Assembly (NCBI GenBank): GCA_963969495.1
Contig: OZ018324.1
Coordinates: 42,002,609 to 42,066,608, forward strand
Direction: 5' to 3'
Source of the DNA: Ceratothoa steindachneri
Taxonomy: Eukaryota > Arthropoda > Malacostraca > Isopoda > Cymothoidae
DNA length: 64,000 nt
How positions within the stretch are numbered: position 1 is the first letter of the stretch; each line of letters starts with the position of its first letter. Position numbers and translations under genes: made by a program. Shown piece after piece: positions 46,821 through 60,808 of this stretch. Under the pieces are notes generated by a model, which ran no database searches, was not told where the DNA came from, and saw only the letters and a list, made by a program, of their open reading frames with translations.

Positions 46821-47490
46821 TAGTATTGCTGTAATTTTCATAGAGCTTCATCTACTTTTATGTTGCTGATGTAACATGTTTTGGAGAGTTTTGTATTTTG
46901 TTTATTATTTCTGATTCTTTGTTGCATGGATAATTTATAGATATTTATTAATCTTTACATCCACATTAACATGCTAATAAAAACTTTTCGGGTCAGCTAC
47001 GATTCATTGCCGCCGACCCCTCGCAAGTCAACGCATCGCCAGCTAACTACTTGCCAGCAAACTCACCGCCGGAGTTATATTCTATATATTTTACACGCGT
47101 TTTTCACACCCCCATCATATAAAGGATATAATGGTTCCAACTTATAGATAGAGAGGAGTAACCGAGTCCAGAAAATAAATGGAGACAAGAACGTATCAAT
47201 TGAGCTTGAAACACCGAGATATGCAACAAGAGAATTTAAGTCTAAAATCCGAACAAAATAAATCCTTTTCTCAGCAATGTGCACGCTACAACGAGCCGAA
47301 TAAGGTATTCGATTGCATAAACTATCCCAAACCTGAACAATGAACTAAGCGCTAAGGTGTTAAGGTTGTGCAGTAATTGTTTAAGATCTAATAATAACAA
47401 TCAAAATTTATTTTATAAATATAAACACCTAACTTGTAGAGGAAGGCGTCATTATCACCTGTGTTTCTCCCCCCCAAAATTAAAAGGGAA
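46821..47490. other. AT-rich DNA, nothing recognised
   Basis: A GC-richer patch at 47015-47070 carries repeats of 'cgccag/cgccg'. No gene seen. A BEL long terminal repeat could lie here but I cannot define one. Confidence 0.4.
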
Positions 47491-47494
47491 TAAA

Positions 47495-50400
47495 ATTGAA
47501 TGAATGGTTTGATTTCCAATCTTAATGCAAGCGTTGTTTTGCGAGTGGCACAAGTTGAAATAAAAGGGTGTACAAAGAACCAAGTACTAAATGACCCTGG
47601 ATCCCATAAAACCTTTATAAATAAGGATTTGGTTAAGAAATTTAGTTTACCTGTTGTTCGTAAGGATAAAATGTGGATGAGTGGGTTTAGAGGGGAAAGT
47701 GCATTGAAAAAATACGATGAGTTCTTATTTAAGGTTAACAGCGAACATAATCCAATGTGTTAAGGCACTTGAAGGGAAAAATTGCCGAGTAATATCAATA
47801 TGCACGAATTAAAGAAGGCGAAAGATAAACTAGTTTTTTTAAACAAAACCTGCCGATCCTTCAAAAGAAGATACGATTAATGATATAACTATTTTGTTAA
47901 GTGTTAACTACTATTTCAGATTTATTAATGAGGTTGAGCATAAGAGTGGCGTAACATTTAAATTCTCTTAAAGAATTCATTCTTATCGAATGGTGTAGCC
48001 ATCCTTAAGGCTAACGTAGATGGATTGAAGGAACTTAGTGGTACAACTCCAGTGACGTCTAAAAATGATTTAAACGTCATATGGGAAATAAATTCCTTGG
48101 GGTTAATGCTCGAAAGGTTTTCTATCGTTGATCGTAACACCTATAGGGATTGTAAATCTACGGTAGAATTACGAAACGGGCGATTTGTCGTTGGTTACCA
48201 TGGGGATCTAAATACCCTGACATACCTGACAATTATTTGACCTTCAAGATGTGATTATATAATATGACAAATCGATTAAGGCAGAAAAACTCGTCACCAG
48301 TAAAGGTGTACAACGATATCTTTAGTGAACTTCCTAGAAAGAGTGTATATATGAGCGCCAAAGCCCAGGAGCCCTCTTAAATGGTCAAAAACATATTATT
48401 GGGGCCAACAGACACTGAAAAGGCTTTCTTACAAATCCTTCTTTAATCTGTGGACAAAGAAGTTGCGAGTTCACGACTCTAATTAAGCTAATTCCTTTCC
48501 AAGTTCTTTATATTCATAACCTGGTATGTTCTCTTCTTACAGAGCAAGATCTGATCTAATTCTATAAGGGATTAAGAGAAATTCTAATTAAAGCAACTGG
48601 TACACCAATTCAACCTCTTAATTGCTTTTACAGGAAATATAATAATTTGACTAAGGAACCTGTACAGATATTTTGTTTAGGTTGGGACAGTAGAAGTGAC
48701 CTATTATACTAACCCAATCCAAATATTAATTTGGCTGCCAAAACTAAAAGACAAGTTTTAATAGTTATAGTTTCAATCTCTGACCCATTGTGGTTTTTAC
48801 TTCCAGGAACCATTCGAACTCGAATCTTTCTGAATAGTTTGTGTGCTAAAAAAATGATTGGGACAAGATTTTCGGTTTCAATGGGACCAGATAAAACCCC
48901 AGTTGAGGGAATGTATAACTTTCTCTTTCCATAGTCAAGTACTATCCTCTAAATAATTAGTTACATTGCTTTAGAGATTCAAGTTAAAAGACATTTGGCG
49001 CAGTAGTATATTTGGAAATTAATCATGTTATTCCATGTTATAGCCAAGGGAAAAATAATCTTGGGGAAACCCATTACAATTTCTAGTCTCGAACTAACTG
49101 CCGCTCATTTCGCATCAAGATTATTGAACGAATCCAAAAGGGCATTCATCCGTTTACAGGAAATTCCTCCAATGGACATAGCTTACATAAAACTGACTCA
49201 ATTGCTCTTGTTAGTACGTCACTTTGAGTCCTAAATGAAACTTTGAGACCAGTAAAGCCCCAGTCACACCAAGCTTACAACCTGTTTCCGACCACCTGAG
49301 ACCGAAAATCAAGCAATCGGTCGGCGACACAAAACCTAAAAAGAGGTAGTCGCAGGTGGTGGGCGAGTAGTCGGGCGACCGGTGGGCTACTAGTGGGCAT
49401 CCGGATGCCACCTGGCATCGGGCGCCGACAACCTACGAATAGTTGGCCACTGGTGACCCACCATTCGGCCACCAGTCAGCCACTAGTGGCCGAGTAGTCG
49501 GCCACTTACTTCTGACAGGTCTCCGGCGACCACCGCTCGTTGGCAACAAGTCTTCGTAGGTCGCTCACTGTTCGGCGAAGGGTGGCCCACCAATCGGCGA
49601 GCGGTCGGCCACCGGTCGTCAATTTATAATGACCTTATATATAGAGCGGCTTGGGGTATTGACGCGCCTCTTGACCATGACTGTAAACAAAGAGTATTTA
49701 CAAAATTATTTAAAGTTCATGTGGATAAGTGAAATGTATATGTATTAAATCGTTTTTCATGTTTCACAGGTTTATTGCGACGTACAATCACAAATAGATT
49801 AAATACTTACATAAAAAGGTACGTTTTATAGTCACTAAAATAAGATAATTAACTTACTGGAATCAGCGGGAACAGGTAGAAGCGGTAGAAGCAGAAGTGG
49901 GAGGCAGCAGGCAGAAGTGGCGAGCGTGACGCTCGGGGTCGATTTGTACTGGTGGTAGAGCGGTCGGCCGCCAGTTGCCAGATGTCGTGACTGCAACAGC
50001 GACTCCCAATGATACCAGTGGCCGATCGGTCACTAACCACTCGCCAATCAATAGGCGACCACTCGCATACCAATGAGCGACCACTCGCCGAGCGGTGGGC
50101 GACGGGGCACCCAATACTCAGTTTTATCAGCTCCTGATTGGTCGCCGACCACCTGCGACCACGTGCGTCTGATCGGCCACCACCTTGACTGAACGCCCAC
50201 TGGTCGGCGACCATCTTTTTAACGGTTAATTGTCGCCAACCGATTGACCACTGGTTCTCGTCTGATCGGCCACCGGAGTTCGACCGATCTTCATCTGGTG
50301 GACAACCTCAGAAGGAATCTCTGCCGTCCAAACTGATCGCAGGTGGTTTTCGATGTAATAGTCTTGCTCAACCGACTACCAGCGACTTCCAAAGACTACC

Positions 50401-51780
50401 TGCAACTGGCCGAAGACCACTTGGTCACCAGTGGTTGGAAACAGGTAGTAAGCTTGGTATTACTTGGCCCTAAATTTGAGGGTGGAGGGACGATAAAAAG
50501 AAGGACTCCATATGGAGGAGATATGGAGTTGTGACCGGAGCTCGTGATAATTTTCGATACCACTCATGTTCTTGTCTTTTTACACCAGTCTCCTCCTATT
50601 AACTTTAAGCTATGCAGTACCTATTCAAAGGTGCTCAAAGTAACAATAATTGCTTTCATGTTTATCTTGTTAAAGATATTGTAATACCAAAGTCTTTCCT
50701 AACAGGAATCGTGAGTCATGATATCAGCCGGAGAAATATTACGCAGCTGCAACTATTGGCTCCAAGATGTTTAAAAGGAGAAATTCGGAGAAGAGAGAGA
50801 ATCTCACTTTTAAGACTAGTTTCCGTTATAGCAGAATACTTCAACTTCACCTTTTTCGGACAGAATTACAATCTTGTAGAATCGTCGTTTGGATTTTTCT
50901 AATCTCTTTTACAGTACCAAATTTCAAGCCTTGTCGCTAGGAGATCACCAGCTTTGTGCTTGGTAAATCGCCAAAAAGGCATGTAAAAGATAACTAAGCG
51001 CACGAAGTTATAAGGCGTGGGGCTATGATAAATGACATGATCCTTAAGTTGAGTATAGACTATACCTACGCTATTTAGATTAATGGTAAAAAGGTGATGG
51101 AAAACGCATACTTTCTTTTACTTCCCTGCCCAGCTACTCGTTATTCGTTTGGAGCTACATTCCGAGCGGTGTCAATATTTTCAAACAAGTACATGATGTA
51201 AGACAATTAAAGTGATGAGATGGATATTCAACTCCACCAGGGCACCCTAATATACTGAAAAGGATTTGGGCTAACGTCTTGTCAAGTTTGATGAAATGAT
51301 TTTTCTTTTTTCCGAAGTAGAAAACATTATAAAACCTGGAGCACTGACTTAAGATTTTCGATGATTTAAATGATTTAGATCAACTAACTCCTCCTGATCT
51401 CCTTTATGGTTACACAAAATTTCCTCTGCAACTCTCTTTCCAGAAAGAGATGAAACGACTCCGACTTAAGGCATGTACTAGATGGAAAAAGTGTATTCAG
51501 TTGTATTAACGTCGACTCCACGTTCTTTTCCAGAAGAATTAACTCCTGTCATCTGTTCTCATTCTCAATGATTCCCATCCATTAATTTGTAAGAAAGGTC
51601 GAATTACGGAGTTACAACATGCCCGGAATGAGAAAATGCGATCTGCAACACTGAGGGTTACAACCCGGAAAAGTCACCAGACTGATCTCCAAGCTTTACC
51701 CAATCGAGTTTGGGCTGGCCATGGTAATCGAAAGCTTAGTTCCAGGAACATCTGATACACTTTCCAGTCAATCAACTGCA
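47495..51780 (+). mobile_element. BEL/Pao retrotransposon pol, broken and interrupted
   Basis: Pieces in order are NDPGSHKTFINKDLVKKFSL (aspartic protease; the catalytic D-S-G reads D-P-G); NDLNVIWEINSLGLM and ELRNGRFVVGYHGD (spacer to RT); KTKRQVLIVIVSISDPLWF and IRTRIFLNSL (Pao block after RT); HVIAKGKIILGKPITISSLE, LTAAHFASRLLNESKRAFI and HKTDSIAL (RNase H-like region of BEL pol); then, after a 1.2-kb insertion, ENAYFLLLPCPATRYSF (integrase) at 51100-51160, and DLLYGYTKFPLQLSFQKEMK near 51390. The order is that of BEL/Pao pol. Most of the reverse transcriptase catalytic core is missing or unreadable between 48250 and 48730. No gag or LTRs were found. Confidence 0.7.
49256..50469. mobile_element. 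GC-rich inverted-repeat element inside BEL
   Basis: The left end (CAGTCACACCAAGCTTAC, then ACCTGTTTCCGACCAC) is inverted at the right end (GTGGTTGGAAACAGGT, then GTAAGCTTGGTATTACTTGG). TAA lies on each side, at 49253-49255 and 50470-50472. Both flanks are packed with GGTCGG/CCGACC, CACCAGTGG and CCACTGGT words that can fold back, around an AT-rich centre (49620-49860). It has no clear coding sequence. The 3-bp TAA and short inverted ends suit a PIF/Harbinger-type non-autonomous element, but this is inference. Confidence 0.6.
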
Positions 51781-53635
51781 GGCAGCAGGCATGATCCTAA
51801 CGCCAGTCTCATTTGAATCACACAAGGGCCAGTCGATCACTGTCATGGACATAGAGCCAAATTTAATGTGCCCACCTGCGGGTCATTTCTCAGCACTAAC
51901 CTGTAGACCTCAATGGCGTGTGCCAGCCTTAATGGCAAGGGCCTTTCCTCTAAACCACATTGTCCCCTTTTTTGCATTAATTGCTATCTTGGTTAGTGGA
52001 AATGGTTACACCACCCTCCTCTTTACTCAAACACCTTTTTCTTATAGAAAAAAACTATTATTTTAGTTCTTCGGAAAGATATGATGCCTTCTTTAAGCAA
52101 TTTGGCATTCATAATATGCAGCAAAAGCTGCTGGGATACTCCGGCGATGAGAAATAACTGTCAACAATACTGTTTTCACGTGATAAAGAAAAGTTCTTAG
52201 AGATTTTAAGCAAAGATTTATTCTTGATTTTTTTAGGAAAGTTTCAGGAAAAGTTCAATTTTAATTTCGGTCAGCGAACTAGGTGGCAAATCTTTGGGAA
52301 ATATAGATATCTCTATTCCAACTAGTTTACTTGAGTTGAAAAACTTCAAGAAATATTCACTCCCCATAATTCCCAATTTTTTAATAACCTATCTTAAATA
52401 TTTTCTCAAAAAAATTTTCTTAGGTTGCCAATATTTCTTTTTATGAGTTAATACTAAAATACCTTGTCCTAGGAGTTCGGAGCAAATTAGGGAGGTTTTG
52501 TCCCCTTATGTTTCCTTATATCTTCCCTCTAAGCCAAAGATTGTGGAATAGGATGACCTGAACTTGTGGTAAGTGAGTTTATCAAGGGCGCACGCACATG
52601 ATTATCCATTCCCCTCATCCGCTTGGAACAAATGGCTTACTGATGAAATTTCCTATAAATACTAAAACAGCATACCTTGGAAGAACTATTTACCTGGCAT
52701 ATAACCTTCGTTTCCTAAAAAGAAAAACAAGACCCTCTATCATTTCTGCTTTGCTATTTTCTATCCAATGGACGTCGTCCACATTTTACTCAAATGGGGC
52801 GAATACAAAACCTGGAAGAGGAAAACAATAAGGATTTAGAAACTCACCACAAAGTATTCACCTCGTGTGTTCATAGAGAGGCCCCGACAGAGGCTGACAG
52901 AGAAGAGAAAAGAGAGAGAATGAGCAAATTATCAAACCATCTTGCTACGTTTGTAATTCTTCACATATACTTCAAAACTCTAATGGTGCGATTCTTTTAC
53001 CTGTCTTGTAAGATACCCTTCTTTCGAGACTTCACGCGAGGATATGTTTCCTATAATCTCGTCCTAGTTGCAAGTCTCTGAAGCAATAGGCTTCGTAGAG
53101 CCGCTGCTTATTCCATGCTTCATTGGTTTCCTTTCGTCGACAGATCTATGTTTGCAACATTGGCTTCCTGTGTCGTAATTTTCACTGTATGCCTTTATTT
53201 TATGGATTATTAGTTATAGCTGCTTTGCTACCTAGTAAAGGTACCCTTTATGGGTAGCCAGCTATGTTTCTGGTTCGTATTAGTGGCTACCGATTTTCTT
53301 TTTCCGGAAATGGCTTTGCGTGAGGTGGGATACGACAGGGTAGAGTTTTCTTCTTTCTTGATTGCTGGGTTAATGTAACGAGGTGTTCTTTATCGGTACA
53401 AAAAGCTTCGGTAGTTGATTCAGTATTCTTTATTCGGCAGAAACTTTGAAAGTCTGCAGCTGTGGCAATCTCAACATGGAGATAGTTAGCAAATCCCATT
53501 TTATACTCAGCCGTCGCGCATCTCGCGGCAACTATGAGTTTCAAATGAAATTAAATTATACATTCATCTACATTATTTCCATACACACAAATGTTTTACA
53601 TTACTATAAAACTTTGGGTAATACATTTTATGGGC
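51781..53635. other. No recognisable gene
   Basis: Short open frames at 51791-52066 and 52598-53081 carry no motif that I know. Part of 51780-52500 may be decayed BEL 3' sequence. Confidence 0.4.
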
Positions 53636-53643
53636 GCAGGCTT

Positions 53644-54533
53644 GGGGGCGCTATTTCTGAGCTACAATAAATGTGATTGGCTCTGCAAGATTATCGAAAT
53701 AATAAAGACGATAGCGCCGCCAACTTTAGGCTATTCCCGCCCAAAATTAACATTTTTTAGTTACTTTCGAAATGGGGGGAGAACCATATCCCCACACCTC
53801 CCGCAACTTAAAAAAAACTCGTAATATTCCTAATTCGAAAAGCTGGCATCAGATTTGAATGAAAAAGGCGAATGTTAGATGACGGCATTTTAAATTACCT
53901 AATAACTAATCACTTCATGACAAAAGCTAAACCATCTCCACCTTTCACTATTATAATCGAGCCGCTCTTCTTTGCCACACCTGTTGCAAATCTTTGCTTT
54001 TAAAAGGAGGTCATGATCTATACAAAAGTCTATTAAATTGACCGAGGAATTAACAAAGGCCGTATTAAAGTCCAAAAAAACGAATAGACAAGAATCGCGC
54101 TCTCTTAACTGCTTTCTTCCAGGATTGCCAATGTTTGAATTAAGTTCGAATTAAGAGTTGCCACTGTGTGAAAATAATGGTTTATTTTAAGTCAACGAAA
54201 CCTAAAAAAAATTAAGACATTACTAAACATAAAAAAATCAATGCATTACTTAATAATAATAAAGGCTAAAAACAGAATAACAACAAATAAATCGACGTAA
54301 TGGGCCATAAATAGCCCAGAAATAGAGCTCCTAAACTGAAGAATTGCCAAATTCATTACATTACTAATTAATATAATCGAGTATGAGTGCAGGCACTTAC
54401 TAAATTATAAAAAAATAGAGACCTCAAAACAAATACAACGCTGTGATTGGCCACATCCGAAGCTACCGTCTGACGTCATAAGGCCTAAATTGTAGCCCAA
54501 AATTGTAGCGCAGAAACAACGCCCCCTACTCTG
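53644..54533 (-). mobile_element. Merlin-like remnant within short inverted repeats
   Basis: GGGGGCG-C/T-T/A-TTTCTG then GCTACAAT at 53644-53668 is mirrored near 54510-54533, where the reverse complement reads GGGGGCGTTGTTTCTGCGC and TACAAT. A GTGATTGGC phrase also occurs on both sides. Inside, on the minus strand at 54105-53920, the frame reads NSSVNLIDFCIDHDLLLKAK then ICNRCGKEERLDYNSERWRW. It resembles the Zn-ribbon start of ISXO2/Merlin transposases. No DDE domain is present, so this is a non-autonomous or gutted copy. Confidence 0.5.
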
Positions 54534-54539
54534 CGCTGA

Positions 54540-55258
54540 CCAACTCAAGTATTACAAAACTTTGCAATCACTATGTAATTATATACAGATTGCTAATATT
54601 ATCGTTTTTATTAGCATTCTCTTCATTAAAATTTATTAATAACACATACAATAACCGATGTGAGCACTTAGTTTTCACTTATACTCTCGTATCATAATTT
54701 TGTTGTTTTTCTCACATGTATTACTTTTGCGATTCTTCCCATAATAATAAATCAATGCTATTTTACATTACTATAAACGTTTTCTCTCTTTATTTAATTA
54801 TATCCAGGTGATTATTATTGTCGTTTTATTAGCCTTCTTTACATCAAACTTGATTATTAACACGTACACTAATCTATCTAAACATTTAGTTTTCGCTTAT
54901 ACTATCGTATGATCATTTTGTTCTTATAATACATGTATTCATTTTACCAGTCTTCGAATAATAATTAAAATGATGCTATTTTACCAGGTTTTCTTAAATA
55001 TTAATGGAAAAATTTAAGGTGAAATAAGTTTATACATACCTAAATAATTATAATGGTGATGTCTGGGAACCATCTTTAAATGTTTTGTTTATTTAATAAA
55101 TATTCCCTTTTGGAAATTGCTGGATGAGAATGTAAAGTTGACTCACAAGCATAGACAGCAGTGGCGCAACGTCACATCCTTGGATGGGGTTTGGCCTTAA
55201 AAACTAGGATCTTATGACCTTTGTTTATTTGAAAAGGTAGAAATCTATAGATAAAACT
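54540..55258. other. AT-rich DNA, nothing recognised
   Basis: No gene motif on either strand. Confidence 0.5.
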
Positions 55259-55261
55259 CAG

Positions 55262-57700
55262 GGGTCAAAGTCGAGGCCAGTACCATTAGCGACTCGGACC
55301 CCATTCAATATAATAATTGCCTTGCCCCGCTGAACAGCAATACTTAGTCCCTGCTTGAGCCATCTAGCCTCCCTATGATCACCAGTAGTTTTCCTGAGAA
55401 GAGAACCTATTTCTTTAATAACTAGTTTTGATGGCTATTGGCTCAAACAGAAACCTTTCAGTCAGGGCAAAATACTTATTTTTTTTTAACTTTCTGCATC
55501 TGTTATAGCTGGAGATACAGAGACAACTGACCTGTTAATCATATGCTCAGTATAAGCATTGAAATACGTCACATCCCAACACAGACTTTTTCCATTACTA
55601 AAAGGAAACATTCTTATCCCATCTGAACGCTTACCATCTGCTCGATTAAGTCTAAATGACTCCAAAACAGCTGGCAATCCTGCTCTTTTTAGGCTTCGAT
55701 CTAAGGGTTAACTGAAATCAATGAGCATATGTTCCCCAGGGAAAGCAATGTCTTGTATTAATCGTATTCCTAAGCCACCCATCTCATTTGGGAGAGTCAC
55801 TTGAGTCCATGAATCCATTTAAAAATTAATGTTGATTAGTTTGGAGATAACATCTCTCACAGAGTAATAAAATTACTCCAAAGATGCCATATCCCTGTAG
55901 GCGGGAGAGGGTCTCAAGATGTACTGCAGCTTAGGTAAAGAAAACGGATTTTTTATTAGGGGCAAAGATTGGTGTGGATCAATTAATTGAATGCAGGATA
56001 TCATTCGTTTTAGGGCTCCATGTTTTGTGTCTATAGTTTGTCTGATTGCTTTTCCAGTGATATGAGAACCCAATACAGACAGATCATCCAGAGACACAAT
56101 CTTAAAAGGGAGAGAACGGTTTTGAATTTTTGAAGAATGGCATGAGTATCATCATCATTTCTGATATTCAACTCACATTTGGAGCTTTTAATCTCTAGCC
56201 CTATTTTGTTAAATTCAGAAATTATAGACTGAAGGTCATCAAAAACATTTTTGAGGGGTATCATATCTATACTCAGTGAAAACAGTGCAGGTCCTGAAAG
56301 GTCTCCCCGTTGTATGCAGGTAGCAGAATTCAAAATCCCACCGCCATACAAGTGTGAGGTTGGCTGGAAGTATGGTTGGTTTAACATTTTACTTAAAGAA
56401 AGCATCTGCTTATAGGCAGCCCCGAGGAAAACATCACTTTTAATGCAATTAAAAGCATTCTTCAAATCGACTTTCAAAAGACCTGCCCTTGGGCATCACC
56501 ATTCAGATATTCTCAGGCTGAATGGGCAGCCACCTTGCAGCTTTCCATAGTAGCAATTCCCAGCTGAACTGAACTGAGGTGAGCACCCAAAGCCCGAGGT
56601 AAATGTCGCACATCTACCTTGGGCGCAAGGCGACAGAGAGTACCCCCACAGCAATGGAGCGCACCTCTCATCACTCTTAGTAAGTGCACAAAGCGATGCT
56701 CCATAAAAAAAATATGCGCAAGGCCATCAGGCACCCCACCCTGTAAACCCAAATTCACAAAATTTTCCAAATTAGATTAAAGTTGTACTCCCACCTTGGC
56801 AGTTTCACGACCCAACAAAGATTTAAGATTCCCCGGAATTAACCCATCAGGTCCTCCGGATGAACACAGAGATAAATAAAATATTATTTTTCGCATCCTC
56901 ACAAGTTGCTAGGTGGGGTGCAACGTTTACAGGTAATTCAGGAAAATTTATGTTATTTGGAGCGGGTGGATGTTTGTCACTAAGCTTGGTCAGGGTCTCC
57001 TCAAAAACGGGCACCAAGCTCTCATCTAAAGGAAGCTCCTGAATGGCTCTCCGAATATCAAAGTCTGCGAACTTGGAAGATATTCTCCTCTTCAGGTCAT
57101 CATCTGGGGTTTTATATTATTTCTAGTCCCTTTGCCTCTGAGTTGGTCTCTGCTGAGCAGGTCCAGACCAGCTGGGAGGTCTGCCTCCATATAAGCAGCG
57201 ATTTGACCCTTGATTCTAGAAGTGAGAGATGGGCTCGAAATTGAAATATTTCTCTTGTCTGGCTGGTAGAGAGCCCCATAAGGGAAAAACAACAACCGGA
57301 AGCAGACGTTATTGGTTTTTTCTTGTAAAACATTGTGCAATAATTTTCCAAGGGCATCAGCCGCAGCAATCCTGGTTCCTTTCAGGATAAAGGACACCAC
57401 ACGCCTCAATGACCTGACTTGAGCAAGAAAATCAAGGAAATTTAAGACTAGATCCTCTCTGGACACCTCGGCATTCTGAACAAACCTATCTTGAGATCTC
57501 TCTCGCCTAAGTCTGCATCAAGTTAATAGTTCGGCATGTCAGGTGAAACCACCTAACACATCCAGAACACTCAATTAATCTTTTCCTAGGATAAATCAGT
57601 TGGCAAACTGGGCACCTATTTTTCTCATACAAGTCATCCATTTTTTTTGTCAGCTTCTTACCAAAACAAATAAAAAGGATGGATAGGACTTCCCAACTTA
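55262..57700 (-). pseudogene. Retroelement: PHD finger, reverse transcriptase, endonuclease-like tail
   Basis: Read from ATG near 57641 down: MDDLYEKNRCPVCQLIYP then ECSGCVRWFHLTCRTINLM, a Cys4-His-Cys PHD-type finger. Next are DLVLNFLDFLAQVRSLRRVV; FVHLLRVMRGALHCCGGTLC; and RT blocks FKVDLKNAFNCIKSDVFLGA (first Asp) and CIQRGDLSGPALFSLSIDM. The Y-L-D-D box expected next is deleted. NVFDDLQSIISEFNKIGLEI, SLDDLSVLGSHITGKAIRQT and FSLPKLQYILRPSPAYRDMA follow. Last are ESFRLNRADGKRSDGIRMFP and GKSLCWDVTYFN, a P-D/S-D...W-D-V-T pattern like restriction-type nucleases. The frame ends with LKQGLSIAVQRGKAI and GLDFDP near 55262. I recognise the protein family as multi-copy in invertebrates but cannot name the clade. 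Many frame breaks. Confidence 0.7.
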
Positions 57701-57799
57701 ATTGAGTTATGGAAGTATGGAAATACCCCTTTATCACAACTCGGCAAAAAATATAAAAAATTTATTGAAAAAATGTCACTGAATATAGAGCTCACCTAA

Positions 57800-57960
57800 A
57801 CAGGTCCGATCGCTAGTGCTTACTCATCCATAGTTTCCCTGAGAAGAGAACCTATTTCATTAATAACTTGTGCACTTGAAAGACCAAAGAACCTATTCAA
57901 TCTTGTAATAGGTGCCGAAGTTAACCATATTTCATTATTAACGCCTTGGGCCAATCAATT
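57800..57960 (-). pseudogene. C-terminal tail of a second copy of the PHD/RT retroelement
   Basis: The minus-strand frame reads IWLTSAPITRLNRFFGLSSA then QVINEIGSLLRETMDE. The same EIGSLLRxT block occurs in the main copy at about 55425-55390, so ~35 bp of DNA is nearly identical at both sites. It lies directly 5' of the main copy's PHD-finger ORF, in the same orientation. Confidence 0.6.
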
Positions 57961-60199
<2,239 letters not shown>

Positions 60200-60553
60200 T
60201 CACTCAGGATAAGTGCCATTAAGCCGCGACTTTTCCCATGGACCTATCCCCCAATGCCGCGACGGCTTCAGGTTGCTTTCTGTCTTCTCCGAATCCGACA
60301 CATCTGTGTGACGCATCGCTTTTTTTCCTCTTTTTGCCCCCTTATAGTTCGCACGCTCCTGCGCCGGAGGGACCTTCCCCCGACGCAAGAGCTTGCTTAC
60401 TGCTCGCTTCCTTTTTTTTTGGGGGGGGGGAAGTTTTGGGAATTTATTTTCAAAGTAGCCTAGTACTTTACCAGTTTTTAATACGGCGACTAATGCCCAA
60501 GTAGGCAGTCGCCAGATAAGCGCTTTTAAAAAAAAAAATATCACTCAGGATAA
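60200..60553 (+). mobile_element. SINE-like retroposon with 13-bp target duplication
   Basis: TCACTCAGGATAA occurs perfectly at 60200-60212 and 60541-60553. The ~328-bp insert between them ends in CTTTT followed by a poly(A) run at 60526-60540. Poly(A) plus a perfect target duplication is the signature of LINE-driven retroposition. Near the 3' end, GGCGACT...AGTCGCC (60485-60513) forms a hairpin. The 5' end (GTGCCATTAAGCCGCG) only weakly suggests a tRNA-like A box, and I see no convincing B box. The body is GC-rich for this region. No coding function is claimed. Confidence 0.75.
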
Positions 60554-60660
60554 AAGTCTAATTCTTCAAACGACCTTTTCATCAGGATTCAATTTTACAA
60601 GTAGTTTATTTTCGGGCAAGCACTCAAATCTCGCCTCTTTTGTCACTCGCACACGTAACA

Positions 60661-60665
<5 letters not shown>

Positions 60666-60719
<54 letters not shown>

Positions 60720-60735
60720 TTATTTATATATAGGG
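60666..60735. repeat. (TA)n/(TTTA)n microsatellite
   Basis: About 25 TA units followed by TTTATTTATTTATATATA. Confidence 0.95.
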
Positions 60736-60808
60736 TGCTCATGATAAATTTGAAAATCTTTAATGTCTCTTTTTTTCATGAACAGTTTAATGTAGGGTTG
60801 GGCAGTCA

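Noticed and set aside
60213..60540. tRNA-derived SINE head
   Set aside because: The A-box-like start is weak and no B box (GGTTCGANNCC) is present, so a tRNA origin is not claimed.
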